Part shown: piece by piece, positions 53,086 through 61,789 of the stretch
Layout: the number at the start of each line of letters is the position of its first letter
How positions within the stretch are numbered: position 1 is the stretch's first letter
NCBI RefSeq assembly: GCF_037482285.1
Contig: NZ_JBBEYB010000009.1
Span: forward strand, 62,001 to 126,000
Length of the DNA: 64,000 bases
From: Aquabacterium sp029268225
GTDB lineage: Bacteria; Pseudomonadota; Gammaproteobacteria; Burkholderiales; Burkholderiaceae_C
Reading direction: 5' to 3'
Notes under the pieces: model-generated
Databases searched by the model: none
Seen by the model: only the letters and a program-made list of their open reading frames with translations
Told to the model about the DNA's origin: nothing
Program-made: the position numbers and the translations under genes

Positions 53086-54630
53086 TCAGCCCGCACGCTT
53101 CGGGCTGCGTGTCCGGGGTGCTGCGCCGTCCTTGATCTTGTTCTCACTCACCACTCCATAACGCGCCAAGGTTTCGGTGCGGGCCTCATCGTGCTGCACG
53201 ATCGGCTGCGGGTAGTCGCGGCCCAATACAACGTCGTCAGCGCTGGCCAGATCGGCTGGGCGGGTCAGCCAGGGGGCGTGCAGGGCCTTGTCGGGCAGGG
53301 CGGCCAGTTCGGGCACATAGCGGCGGATGAACTTGCCCTGGGGGTCGAACTTTTCGCTCTGGGTGATGGGGTTGAAGATGCGGAACCAGGGCTGGGCGTC
53401 ACAACCCGTCGATGCCGCCCATTGCCAGCCGCCGTTGTTGGCGGCGAGGTCAAAGTCCAGCAGCTTTTCGGCGAAGTAGGCTTCGCCGCGGCGCCAGTCG
53501 ATCCCCAGGTCTTTGATCAGAAAACTGGCGGTCACCATGCGCAGGCGGTTGTGCATGTAGCCGGTCTGGTTGAGTTGGCGCATGGCCGCATCTACCAGTG
53601 GGTAGCCGGTGCGACCCTCGCACCAAGCCTGAAAGTGGGCGTTGGCCTTGGCGCCGTGGGCCCACTTGATGCGGTCGTACTCGCGCCTGTAGGCGTTGCC
53701 CACCACGTGGGGGTGGTGAAACAGAATCTGGCGATAAAAGTCGCGCCAGATCAGCTCCGACAGCCAAACCTGTGCCCCGGCGGAGCCCGCTTGGGCACGC
53801 TGCCACGCCAGATCGACCAGGTGGCGGATCGAGACGGTGCCAAAGCGCAGGTGGGTGGACAGGTAGCTCGGGCCCTTGAGGCCTGGAAAGTCCCGCGTGC
53901 TGTCGTAGCGGTCGATGCGGTGAAGGAAGTCGTCCAGCAGGGCCTGCGCCCCGGACATGCCCGGGGCCACCTTCAGCGGCCCGACCTCTTCGAAGCCGAT
54001 GTCGGCCAGCGTGGGGATGTGGTCGGCGCCCATGCCGTCCACCGCAGGGGGCACCGGCGCGAGGTGCGCGGCGTAGGGCATGATGGGATAGGGCTTGACG
54101 TAGAAAGGCTCCAGCTTCTTGAGCCAGGCGTTCTTGTAGGGAGTGAAGACGCCGTAGGGGGTGTCGTTGCCGGTGAGCACCTCGTTGCGCTCGAAGATCA
54201 CGTGGTCTTTGACGGTGTAGAGCGCCACGCCCAGGTTGCTCAAACGGCCGCGCACCTGGGCGTCGCGGTCTTGCGCGTCCGGCTCGTCGTCGTGGCTGGC
54301 GTACACCGACTGCACGCCCAGCTCGCCCGCAAGTTGCGGGATCACCGAGCGGGCCGAGCCATAGCGCACGATCAGGCCCACCCGCTCGGGGTGGGGCACG
54401 CCGACGTTCAGTGCCAGCTCGCGCAGGCCTTGGTCCAGTTCGACCAGACTGTCGCGGATGAAGGCGACACGGCGATCCTGGCGGGGCAGGGGTTCGAGGA
54501 TGTCGCTGTCAAAGACAAAGGCGCACCAAACCCGACGGGCGTGTTTCAGGGCGTGAAACAGGGCCGCGTGGTCCGTGCAGCGCAGGTCGCGGCGGAACCA
54601 CACCAAGGCCGAGGCATTCGATTCGCTCAT
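53086..54630 (-). CDS. phrB: Deoxyribodipyrimidine photolyase
   Basis: Light-driven DNA repair enzyme of 514 residues that splits cyclobutane pyrimidine dimers. The N-terminal antenna-binding Rossmann part begins ALVWFRRDLRCTDHAAL. The FAD-binding C-terminal domain has the signatures ELIWRDFYRQIL, GRTGYPLVDAAMRQLNQTGYMHNRLRMVTASFLIKDLGIDWRRGEAYF and WAASTGCDAQPWFRIFNP. It is convergent with the cyclase gene, only 9 bases apart, and divergent from yqgE. Confidence 0.95.
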   Translation of the reverse strand: MSESNASALVWFRRDLRCTDHAALFHALKHARRVWCAFVFDSDILEPLPRQDRRVAFIRDSLVELDQGLRELALNVGVPHPERVGLIVRYGSARSVIPQLAGELGVQSVYASHDDEPDAQDRDAQVRGRLSNLGVALYTVKDHVIFERNEVLTGNDTPYGVFTPYKNAWLKKLEPFYVKPYPIMPYAAHLAPVPPAVDGMGADHIPTLADIGFEEVGPLKVAPGMSGAQALLDDFLHRIDRYDSTRDFPGLKGPSYLSTHLRFGTVSIRHLVDLAWQRAQAGSAGAQVWLSELIWRDFYRQILFHHPHVVGNAYRREYDRIKWAHGAKANAHFQAWCEGRTGYPLVDAAMRQLNQTGYMHNRLRMVTASFLIKDLGIDWRRGEAYFAEKLLDFDLAANNGGWQWAASTGCDAQPWFRIFNPITQSEKFDPQGKFIRRYVPELAALPDKALHAPWLTRPADLASADDVVLGRDYPQPIVQHDEARTETLARYGVVSENKIKDGAAPRTRSPKRAG

Positions 54631-54687
54631 GGTCGTCTAATTCACAGATAGTCGGTACGGATCAGCGTGGGCGTCTAAAATCGGCGC

Positions 54688-55275
54688 ATGTCCCTAAGCG
54701 CATCTTCCCCCATCAACCTGACCAATCAGTTTCTCATCGCCATGCCCGGCATGGTGGACGGCAATTTTGCCGGCACTGTGGTCTACATGTGCGAGCACAA
54801 CGACAAGGGGGCACTGGGACTGGTCATCAATCGACCGATTGACATCAATTTGAAGCACCTTTTCGAGAAGGTGGACTTGCCGCTGGAGCGCAGCGACCTG
54901 GCCGAGCGCCCGGTGTACCTGGGCGGGCCGGTGCAGACCGAGCGTGGTTTTGTGCTGCACGAGCGCCTGGACGACGAGGGCGGGCACTACAACTCCACCT
55001 TGAAGATCGAGGGCGGCTTGGAGATGACGACCTCGCGCGATGTGCTGGAAGCCCTGTCGAACGGCGCCGGTCCGCGCAAGGTGTTCATCACGCTGGGCTA
55101 TTCCGGCTGGACCGCCGGTCAGCTCGAAGAGGAAATCTCGCGCAATGGCTGGCTGAACGTCGACGCCGACCCGCAGATCATTTTCGACACCCCGGTGGAG
55201 CAGCGCTACGACAAGGCCCTGTCCCTGCTGGGCATCGATCGCAGCTTCCTGATGGGTGAGGCTGGTCACGCATGA
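54688..55275 (+). CDS. yqgE: YqgE/AlgH family protein
   Basis: A 195-residue cytoplasmic protein with the family's signatures: NQFLIAMPGMVDGNFAGTVVYMCEHNDKGALGLVINRP and YLGGPVQTERGFVLHE, then GYSGWTAGQLEEEI and WLNVDAD. The biochemical role is unknown; in Pseudomonas AlgH affects alginate production. It leads the operon yqgE-ruvX-pyrR-pyrB-pyrC'-plsC, joined to ruvX by an ATGA overlap. Confidence 0.94.
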   Translation: MSLSASSPINLTNQFLIAMPGMVDGNFAGTVVYMCEHNDKGALGLVINRPIDINLKHLFEKVDLPLERSDLAERPVYLGGPVQTERGFVLHERLDDEGGHYNSTLKIEGGLEMTTSRDVLEALSNGAGPRKVFITLGYSGWTAGQLEEEISRNGWLNVDADPQIIFDTPVEQRYDKALSLLGIDRSFLMGEAGHA

Positions 55276-55700
55276 GCGTCCAGCCCATCTCGGCGATCCG
55301 GCATTTCCTCGCCTTTGACTATGGCCTCAAGCGGGTCGGCGTGGCCACGGGCAACAGCCTGACGCGCCAGGCCCAGCCGCTGCGCACGATCGCGGCCGAG
55401 GGGGCAGAGCGCTTTGCTCAGATCGGCAAGCTGATCGACGAATGGCGCCCCGATGCGCTGGTCATCGGCGTGCCGTTTCACCCCGACGGGGCCGAACACG
55501 AAAACACCCAGCGTGCCCGCAAGTTCGGCGGCCAATTGCGCGGGCGGTTTCACCTGCCGGTGCACGAGGTGGACGAGCGCTATTCCACGACCGAAGCCCA
55601 GGGCTTTGGCGCCCAGGATCTGGACGCTGCCTCGGCTGCCATCTTGCTGCAACAGTACTTCAACGATCATCCTGGGGATGACATCCGGAAAGAGGCCTGA
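55272..55700 (+). CDS. ruvX: Holliday junction resolvase-like YqgF/RuvX
   Basis: A 142-residue RNase H-fold nuclease. FDYGLKRVGVATGN carries the first catalytic Asp, VIGVPFHPDG is the middle strand, and VDERYSTTEAQ carries the second acidic pair. Homologues mature 16S rRNA at its 5' end (YqgF in E. coli) and are also annotated as Holliday junction resolvases. It is placed between yqgE and pyrR; the next gene starts directly after its stop. Confidence 0.94.
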   Translation: MSVQPISAIRHFLAFDYGLKRVGVATGNSLTRQAQPLRTIAAEGAERFAQIGKLIDEWRPDALVIGVPFHPDGAEHENTQRARKFGGQLRGRFHLPVHEVDERYSTTEAQGFGAQDLDAASAAILLQQYFNDHPGDDIRKEA

Positions 55701-56213
55701 GTGAGCACTTCGCCCCATACCCTGCACCTCGACGCCGAGGCCCTGTATGCCAACCTGCTGCAAGGCGTGCGCCGCATCGTGACCCCCGAGACCGTGCTGG
55801 TGGGCGTGTGGTCGGGCGGCGCCTGGCTGGCCGAGCGCCTGAACGCCGACCTGGGCCTGAAGACCCCGCACGGCGTGATCTCCTCGGCCTTGCACCGTGA
55901 CGACTTCGGCTCGCGCGGCATGGTCTCGTCCAAGGACGCGACGCACCTGCCGTTCGAGGTGGACGGTGCCCACATCCTGCTGATCGACGACGTGATCTAC
56001 ACCGGGCGCACCACGCGTGCGGTGCTCAACGAACTGTTCGATTTCGGCCGTCCGGCCAGCGTCACATTGGCCGTGCTGGTCGACCGTGGCGGACGCCAAC
56101 TGCCTTTCGAGCCGGCCCTGTCGGCTGCCCGTATCACCCTGCCGTCTGAAGAGCGTGTGGCACTGGTCCGCGCCGACGACGGCCGATTCCAATTCCATTT
56201 CGAGAGGGTTTGA
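55701..56213 (+). CDS. pyrR: PyrR-type phosphoribosyltransferase
   Basis: A 170-residue member of the PyrR family: uracil phosphoribosyltransferase and, in Gram-positives, an RNA-binding attenuation protein of pyr operons. The PRPP loop is ILLIDDVIYTGRTTRAVLNEL and the C-terminal LVDRGGRQLPFEP is typical. It starts with GTG directly after the ruvX stop, and its own stop overlaps the pyrB start (TGATG). No PyrR-binding anti-antiterminator is evident because there is no leader, so here it is more likely an enzyme than an attenuator (inference). Confidence 0.92.
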   Translation: MSTSPHTLHLDAEALYANLLQGVRRIVTPETVLVGVWSGGAWLAERLNADLGLKTPHGVISSALHRDDFGSRGMVSSKDATHLPFEVDGAHILLIDDVIYTGRTTRAVLNELFDFGRPASVTLAVLVDRGGRQLPFEPALSAARITLPSEERVALVRADDGRFQFHFERV

Positions 56214-57187
56214 TGACCGCCATCCGGAAACCCCAGCGCAACCCGCAGCTCAACAGCCACGGGGAGCTGATCCACCTGCTGTCCACCGAAGGACTGCCCA
56301 AAGCCATCATCCACCAGATCCTGGACACGGCGGAGCAGTTCCTCAGCGTCAACGACCGCGAGGTCAAGAAGGTGCCCTTGCTGCGTGGCAAGAGCGTGTT
56401 CAATCTGTTCTTCGAGAACAGCACCCGCACCCGCACCACCTTCGAGATCGCGGCCAAACGCCTGAGCGCTGACGTGATCAACCTCGACATCGCGCGCTCG
56501 TCGGCGTCCAAGGGTGAAAGCCTGCTCGACACCATCGCCAACCTGTCGGCCATGAGCGCCGACATGTTCGTGGTGCGCCACTCCGAGTCGGGGGCCCCCT
56601 ACCTGATCGCCCAGCACGTGGCGCCGCACGTGCACGTGGTCAACGCCGGTGACGGTCGCCACGCGCACCCGACGCAGGCCCTGCTGGACATGTACACGAT
56701 CCGGCACTACAAGAAGGACTTCACCAACCTGACCGTGGCAATCGTGGGCGACATCGTGCACTCGCGCGTGGCCCGCTCCAACATCCACGCGCTGACCACC
56801 CTGGGTGTGCCCGAGGTGCGCGTGGTGGGCCCCCGCACCCTGGTGCCGGGTGACCTGCGCGAAATGGGCGTGCGCGTGTGCCATGACATGGCCGAAGGCA
56901 TCAAGGATGCGGACGTGGTCATCATGCTGCGCCTGCAAAACGAGCGCATGAATGGCGGCATGCTGCCCAGCGCGGGCGAGTTCTTCAAGGAGTTCGGCCT
57001 GACCGAGTCCAAGCTGGCGCTGGCCAAGCCCGACGCCATCGTCATGCACCCCGGCCCCATCAACCGCGGTGTGGAAATCGACTCCGCGGTGGCCGACGGC
57101 AAGCAAAGCGTCATCCTGCCCCAGGTCACGTTCGGCATCGCCGTGCGCATGGCCGTGATGTCCATCCTGGCTGGTAACGAGGCCTGA
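56213..57187 (+). CDS. pyrB: Aspartate carbamoyltransferase catalytic subunit
   Basis: A 324-residue enzyme that forms carbamoyl aspartate in pyrimidine synthesis. Carbamoyl-phosphate binding FFENSTRTRTTFE, the mobile SASKGESL loop, the HPTQALLDMYTI motif and MHPGPINRG are all present, so it looks catalytically intact. The ATG at 56213 overlaps the pyrR stop. It is followed seven bases later by a catalytically dead dihydroorotase homologue, the arrangement of class A ATCases, in which PyrB and PyrC' form a dodecamer. Confidence 0.97.
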   Translation: MTAIRKPQRNPQLNSHGELIHLLSTEGLPKAIIHQILDTAEQFLSVNDREVKKVPLLRGKSVFNLFFENSTRTRTTFEIAAKRLSADVINLDIARSSASKGESLLDTIANLSAMSADMFVVRHSESGAPYLIAQHVAPHVHVVNAGDGRHAHPTQALLDMYTIRHYKKDFTNLTVAIVGDIVHSRVARSNIHALTTLGVPEVRVVGPRTLVPGDLREMGVRVCHDMAEGIKDADVVIMLRLQNERMNGGMLPSAGEFFKEFGLTESKLALAKPDAIVMHPGPINRGVEIDSAVADGKQSVILPQVTFGIAVRMAVMSILAGNEA

Positions 57188-57194
57188 TCCCATC

Positions 57195-58535
57195 ATGAAG
57201 ATCCTGATCAAGAACGGCCGACTGGTCGACCCTGCTTCCGGCCTGGACCAGGTCGGTGACCTCGCCATCACGGCCAGCCGCATCACGGCACTCGGCAACG
57301 TCAGCGCCGATTTCGAACCCGACCGCGTCATCGACGCCACCGGCCTCATCGTGGCGCCTGGCCTGGTGGACCTGGCTGTGCGCCTGCGCGAACCCGGTCA
57401 CGAGCACGAAGGCATGCTGGAGTCCGAACTGGCCGCCGCTGCTGCGGGGGGCGTGACCAGCGTGGTCTGCCTGCCCGATACCGACCCGGCCCTGGACGAG
57501 CCAGGTCTGGTCGAGATGCTCAAGCTGCGTGCGCGCAAGCTCAGCCGCTGCCGCCTGTTCCCGCTGGGCGCCTTGACCCGTGGCCTCAAGGGCGAGAACC
57601 TGACCGAGATGGCCGAGCTGCAAGAAGCCGGCTGCGTGGGCTACTCGCAGGCCGAATCGCCCATCAAGGACACCCAGGTGCTGCAGCGTGCCATGCAGTA
57701 CGCCTCCACCTTTGGCTACACCGTGTGGCTGCGCCCGCTCGATCCCTGGTTGGGCAAGGGCGTGGCGGCCAGTGGCGCCGTCGCCACCCGTTTGGGCTTG
57801 TCCGGCGTGCCGGTCAGCGCCGAGACCATCGCCATTCACACCATCGTTGAGCTGGCGCGAGTGACCGGTGCGCGCGTGCACCTTTGCCGCATCTCCAGTG
57901 CCGCTGGCGTTGAGCTGGTGCGCCAGGCCAAGGCCCAGGGCCTGCCCATCACCGCCGACGTCAGCATCAATTCGCTGATGCTGACCGATGTGGACATCGG
58001 CTATTTCAACTCGTCGATGCGCGTGACGCCGCCGCTGCGCCAGGGCCGCGACCGCGATGCCTTGCGTGCTGCGTTGCTGGACGGCACGCTGGACGCGTTG
58101 GTGTCGGACCACAACCCGGTCAGCGAGGACGAGAAGCTGTTGCCTTTCGGCGAAGCCACACCGGGTGCCACCGGCGTGGAACTGCTGCTGAGCCTGGCCA
58201 TGAAGTGGTCGGGGGCGGACCAACAAGATCAGCCGGCAGCCGACAAGCTGCGTCAAGCCCTGTCGGTGGTCACCCAAGGGCCGGTCAAGGTGCTGGGCGA
58301 CGCGCTGGGCTCCCTGACCCACAGCGCGGGCCGCTTGGTCGAAGGTGGCGTGGCGGACATCGTTCTCTTTGACCCCGCTGAGCGTTGGCAGGTGCAGCCT
58401 TCCGCCCTCGTGAGCCAAGGCAAGCACACACCGTTTGCTTTCGAATCCACCGGTTTTGAGCTGGCCGGTCGCGTGCGCCTGACCCTGGTGGCAGGGCAGG
58501 TGGCTCACGATGCGCAGGATCGTCCAGGGGCATGA
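57195..58535 (+). CDS. pyrX: Dihydroorotase-like PyrC', non-catalytic ATCase partner
   Basis: A 446-residue amidohydrolase-fold protein. In an active dihydroorotase the metal motif after the first strand reads D-x-H-x-H-x-R; here it is PGLVDLAVRLREPG, so both His are replaced (Ala and Arg). The usual DHAPH near the end is DHNPV, and the carbamylated-Lys and later His positions are not recognisable. It therefore should not hydrolyse dihydroorotate. In Pseudomonas the pyrC' gene next to pyrB encodes just such a pseudo-enzyme, needed for ATCase assembly. A true pyrC must lie elsewhere. Its TGA overlaps the plsC ATG. Confidence 0.88.
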   Translation: MKILIKNGRLVDPASGLDQVGDLAITASRITALGNVSADFEPDRVIDATGLIVAPGLVDLAVRLREPGHEHEGMLESELAAAAAGGVTSVVCLPDTDPALDEPGLVEMLKLRARKLSRCRLFPLGALTRGLKGENLTEMAELQEAGCVGYSQAESPIKDTQVLQRAMQYASTFGYTVWLRPLDPWLGKGVAASGAVATRLGLSGVPVSAETIAIHTIVELARVTGARVHLCRISSAAGVELVRQAKAQGLPITADVSINSLMLTDVDIGYFNSSMRVTPPLRQGRDRDALRAALLDGTLDALVSDHNPVSEDEKLLPFGEATPGATGVELLLSLAMKWSGADQQDQPAADKLRQALSVVTQGPVKVLGDALGSLTHSAGRLVEGGVADIVLFDPAERWQVQPSALVSQGKHTPFAFESTGFELAGRVRLTLVAGQVAHDAQDRPGA

Positions 58536-59323
58536 GCCTGGTGCCTTCTGAGTCCGCCAGCGGGGCGCAGGCCGTTCGCGGCGGGCGCTGGACTGCAGCG
58601 CCACGCGCGGCTTGGCGACTCAGTCGCGTTCTTCTGCACGTTTTGTACGGGTACGTGCGCTCGTGGCTGGTCTGGCCTCGCTTGAGTGCGTCTGGTCGTG
58701 ATGCTGAGTGCATACGCTGGTCGCGTCACCTGCTGCGCATCCTGGGGATTGGTGTGGTGATCCAGGGCCAGGCGCGTCCGGGGGCCAAACTGGTCGTCGC
58801 CAACCATGTGTCCTGGCTTGACATCGTCGCGATCAATGCGGTGGTGCCGTCTCGTTTTGTTTCCAAGGCGGAGGTGGCTGACTGGCCGATCGTGGGGCGC
58901 ATGGTCACACAGGCAGGGACTTTGTACCTCACACGAGAACGCCGTCGGGACGCCATGCGGGTGTTGGGACTCATGGCCAAGGGGCTGCGCGAGGGGCACA
59001 CTGTGGCCGTGTTTCCGGAGGGAACCACGGGCACCGGTCACGGCGTGCTCCATTTCCACCCGAATCTTTTGCAGGCTGCGATCGATGCGTCCGTTCCGGT
59101 CCAGCCTGTGGCGCTGCGTTACGCGGATCCCGTTCACCAGGTCAGCCCCCTCGCTGCTTATGTGGGCGACACCAGCTTGTTCCAGTCACTGTGGTGGGTG
59201 GTTTCCGCGCAAGGACTGACGGTGCACGTGCATGTTTTGCCTCCGCAGGCCACCACGCATGCCGATCGCAGAGCCTTGGCCGCCTTGCTGCAATCCCAGA
59301 TCGGGTCCGCGGTGATGCCCTGA
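58532..59323 (+). CDS. plsC: 1-acyl-sn-glycerol-3-phosphate acyltransferase family protein
   Basis: A 263-residue membrane-associated acyltransferase that makes phosphatidic acid or a related acylated lipid. Catalytic NHVSWLD (H92-x4-D97), the FVSKAEVADWPIVGRM substrate segment and FPEGTTG (about 157-163) are the four-motif PlsC pattern. The N-terminal hydrophobic stretch (WRLSRVLLHVLYGYVRSWLVW) is the membrane contact. Its start overlaps the pyrC' stop, so it ends the yqgE-to-plsC operon. The 194-base gap after it (59324-59517) shows no gene and no clear terminator. Confidence 0.92.
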   Translation: MSLVPSESASGAQAVRGGRWTAAPRAAWRLSRVLLHVLYGYVRSWLVWPRLSASGRDAECIRWSRHLLRILGIGVVIQGQARPGAKLVVANHVSWLDIVAINAVVPSRFVSKAEVADWPIVGRMVTQAGTLYLTRERRRDAMRVLGLMAKGLREGHTVAVFPEGTTGTGHGVLHFHPNLLQAAIDASVPVQPVALRYADPVHQVSPLAAYVGDTSLFQSLWWVVSAQGLTVHVHVLPPQATTHADRRALAALLQSQIGSAVMP

Positions 59324-59517
59324 GTACCTTGCAAGGCATCTTCTCAAAGAAAATCGGACATTTCGTGCTTACTGCAGGCCGGCCCTTTCTTGGTGGCTGG
59401 TCGCATGGGCGTCCGTCGGCTACATTGCTCCGCGTGATGCGGCGCTTTTTCTTGTCCTGGGTTAAGCGCCCAGGCTGGGGGATCTCTACAATCCGCCGTC
59501 CTCCTGAAAGGTTTTGA

Positions 59518-60744
59518 ATGTTTGATATCGGGTTTTGGGCTTCGCTGCACGACAGCATCGTGCAGTGGGCCATTCATGGCTGGACCGGCGCCAGCGGCTG
59601 GCAGATCCTGGCCTTCACCCTCATCGTGACGCACATCACCATCGCGTCCACGACGATTTTCTTGCACCGCTCCCAGGCGCACCGTGCGCTGGAGTTGCAT
59701 GCGATTCCGTCGCACTTCTTCCGTTTCTGGCTGTGGTTGACCACCAGCACCGTGACCAAGCAGTGGGTTGCCGTGCACCGCAAGCACCATGCGAAGTGTG
59801 AAACTGCTGACGACCCTCACAGCCCAGTGACTCATGGCATCAAGACTGTGTTGCTGCAGGGGCGAGAACTCTACCGTGATGAGGCCATGAAGGCCGAGAC
59901 CCTCAAGAAGTTCGGGCACGGTACACCCGATGACTGGCTGGAGCGTCATCTCTACACCCCGCGCAACAATTGGGGCCCCATCGTCATGTTGTTGATCAAC
60001 CTGGCCTTGTTCGGTGCGATCGGCATCACGGTCTGGGCGGTGCAGATGGCCTGGATTCCCATCACTGCCGCCGGCATCATCAACGGGTTGGGTCACTGGT
60101 GGGGTTATCGCAATTTCGAGGCCCCGGACGCGTCAACCAACATCTCCCCTTGGGGCATCATCATCGGCGGTGAAGAGTTGCACAACAACCACCACACCTA
60201 CCCGACGTCAGCCAAGCTCTCCGTCAAGCCGTACGAATTCGACATTGCCTGGGGTTACATCCGCGGGCTGGAGATGATGGGGCTGGCCAAAGTGCGCAAG
60301 ACCCCGCCACGTTTGACCCTGGGCGACGTCAAGCCGGTGGCCGACGCCAAGACCCTGGAGGCCATCGTGGCCAACCGCTACGAACTGATGGCTGGCTACG
60401 CACGTGAGGTACGCCGTGCATGCGCGAGTGAGGTCACGCGCCTGAAGGCCAACGGTCAAGAAGCAGCTGCTGCGCAACTCAAGCGCGTGCGTCGCTGGGT
60501 TCACCGTGATGAGGCTCAGATGCCCGTGGGCATGGCCCAAGAAGTGCAACAGGCGTGTGCCAACCTGCCGCAACTCGACAAGCTCATCGCCATGCGTGAA
60601 GAGCTGAGGGCGTTGTGGACCCGTACCAACGTGTCTGCCGAGCAATTGGTTCATGACCTTCAGGAGTGGTGCCACCGCGCTGAAAGCAGTGGGATCGCCG
60701 CTTTGCAGGAGTTCTCCCGCAAGCTCCGTGCCGCTCACGCCTGA
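59518..60744 (+). CDS. Membrane acyl desaturase with C-terminal helical extension
   Basis: A di-iron, membrane-embedded delta-9-type fatty acid desaturase of 408 residues. The three His boxes are H50RSQAH55, HRKHH at 87-91 and HNNHH at 222-226, with membrane helices around 28-48, 65-85 and 155-195. It introduces a double bond into acyl-CoA or lipid-bound acyl chains, which tunes membrane fluidity in the cold. About 130 residues after the last box (from 280) form an extra helical, charged extension not found in the minimal enzyme. A strong terminator follows. Confidence 0.92.
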   Translation: MFDIGFWASLHDSIVQWAIHGWTGASGWQILAFTLIVTHITIASTTIFLHRSQAHRALELHAIPSHFFRFWLWLTTSTVTKQWVAVHRKHHAKCETADDPHSPVTHGIKTVLLQGRELYRDEAMKAETLKKFGHGTPDDWLERHLYTPRNNWGPIVMLLINLALFGAIGITVWAVQMAWIPITAAGIINGLGHWWGYRNFEAPDASTNISPWGIIIGGEELHNNHHTYPTSAKLSVKPYEFDIAWGYIRGLEMMGLAKVRKTPPRLTLGDVKPVADAKTLEAIVANRYELMAGYAREVRRACASEVTRLKANGQEAAAAQLKRVRRWVHRDEAQMPVGMAQEVQQACANLPQLDKLIAMREELRALWTRTNVSAEQLVHDLQEWCHRAESSGIAALQEFSRKLRAAHA

Positions 60745-60768
60745 AGGCGCGGTACTTTTCCCAAACTC

Positions 60769-60793
60769 AAACCCCGCAGCCGCGGGGTTTTTT
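60769..60793 (+). terminator. Rho-independent terminator of the desaturase gene
   Basis: A 9-bp stem AAACCCCGC / GCGGGGTTT with loop AGCC, directly followed by three more Ts. It lies 24 bases after the stop. Confidence 0.92.
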
Positions 60794-61055
60794 GTTGTCT
60801 ATCGGAGCTCATCAGGGCAAGCCCTGAATGTTTTGCGTGCCGTCACATCTTGTAACGTGAACTTTGGCGCGTTGGCCGTTGTTTTCACATCTCGGATGCC
60901 GATTTCCCCCAAGTGGGTGTACCTGATCTGTCCTGTAACCTGAAGTCATTCTGTCAGCACGGGCCTTGAATCTGTTGAAAGGTGAAAGGTCAGCGAATCA
61001 GAATCGGGCTGCGCCAGCGCGGCCACGTGACATCAGTGACGGCAAAGGTTCGAAC
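60794..61055 (+). other. Non-coding stretch before the third chemosensory block
   Basis: This stretch is part of a 311-base gap. A small hairpin (AGGGC/GCCCT near 60816-60828) lies early in it. I find no convincing promoter; a GCCGAT at 60898 resembles half of a flagellar sigma-28 site but lacks its -35 partner. A frame is open from 60966 into the next gene without protein-like sequence, so the gap is probably the 5' leader and promoter of the mini-MCP gene. Confidence 0.4.
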
Positions 61056-61784
61056 ATGTGGCTTGAATTGGGTATCGGTGTCTTGGGTTGCATCCTTGGC
61101 GCAGGGGTGACCTGGTGGTACCAGCAGCGCGCATGGCGGGCCCGCGGTATCTTGGTGCCGCAAGCCGAGGTGCTCGCACAACAGCAAACGTGGCAAGGCC
61201 GTGTGGATGAACTGCAGGCTCAGTTGCAAGAGCAGGAAAGCGCCCGGCTTCAACAGGACTCTCAGGCGCATCTGCAATTGAGCCAGTTGCGCACCGATCT
61301 GGAGGCCCAACTGCATCAGGTGCAGAGCGGTGCCTCGCTGTCGCGTGAACAGGCCCTGCACCTCTGCAACCAGCTCGGCGATGCGATTGACAAGCTCATG
61401 GGGCTGATCAAGACCTTCGAGCGTTGGCATGCGGACATGAACGTGCTGATCTCCCATAACCGCGAGATGCACGATCGCAACGACGAGTTCGCCTCCATCG
61501 TGAGGCAGGTGATCATCGTGGCGCTCAATGCGTCCATTGAGGCGGCCCGCGCTGGCGAGATGGGCAAGGGCTTTGCGGTGGTGGCCAACGAGGTCCGCAG
61601 CCTTGCCAACCGCGCCGAGGCCCTGTCCAAGGACTACAGCAACAACCTGCACAAGAACGACCTGATCACCACCACCACCTTCCAGGACTTGCAGGCGGGC
61701 GGCAAGATGATCATCGGCGCCGTGACCGAGTTGCAGTCGCTCAACAGCAAGGCCCGCGCCATCCTGGCCACTGAATCTGTCTGA
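61056..61784 (+). CDS. Minimal MCP-like signalling protein without sensor domain
   Basis: A 242-residue protein. One N-terminal membrane helix (residues 3-22) is followed by a Gln-rich coiled coil (45-105), then a shortened MCP signalling hairpin: IVRQVIIVALNASIEAARAGEMGKGFAVVANEVRSLANRAEALSKDY. The E-A-A-R-A-G-E and GFAVVANEVR-LA tip that binds CheA and CheW is intact. It has no periplasmic domain, no HAMP and only a short return arm, about one third of a normal MCP. It starts 5 bases' gap from the cheX gene's own start side, that is, its stop lies five bases before cheX. The start at 61056 gives the TM helix; a frame open from 60966 is not protein-like. Confidence 0.82.
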   Translation: MWLELGIGVLGCILGAGVTWWYQQRAWRARGILVPQAEVLAQQQTWQGRVDELQAQLQEQESARLQQDSQAHLQLSQLRTDLEAQLHQVQSGASLSREQALHLCNQLGDAIDKLMGLIKTFERWHADMNVLISHNREMHDRNDEFASIVRQVIIVALNASIEAARAGEMGKGFAVVANEVRSLANRAEALSKDYSNNLHKNDLITTTTFQDLQAGGKMIIGAVTELQSLNSKARAILATESV

Positions 61785-61789
61785 CCGCC

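Noticed and set aside
60879..60905. Possible flagellar sigma-28 promoter (GCCGATTT)
   Set aside because: The -10-like half fits six of eight bases, but the -35 half at the right distance matches only about three of eight.
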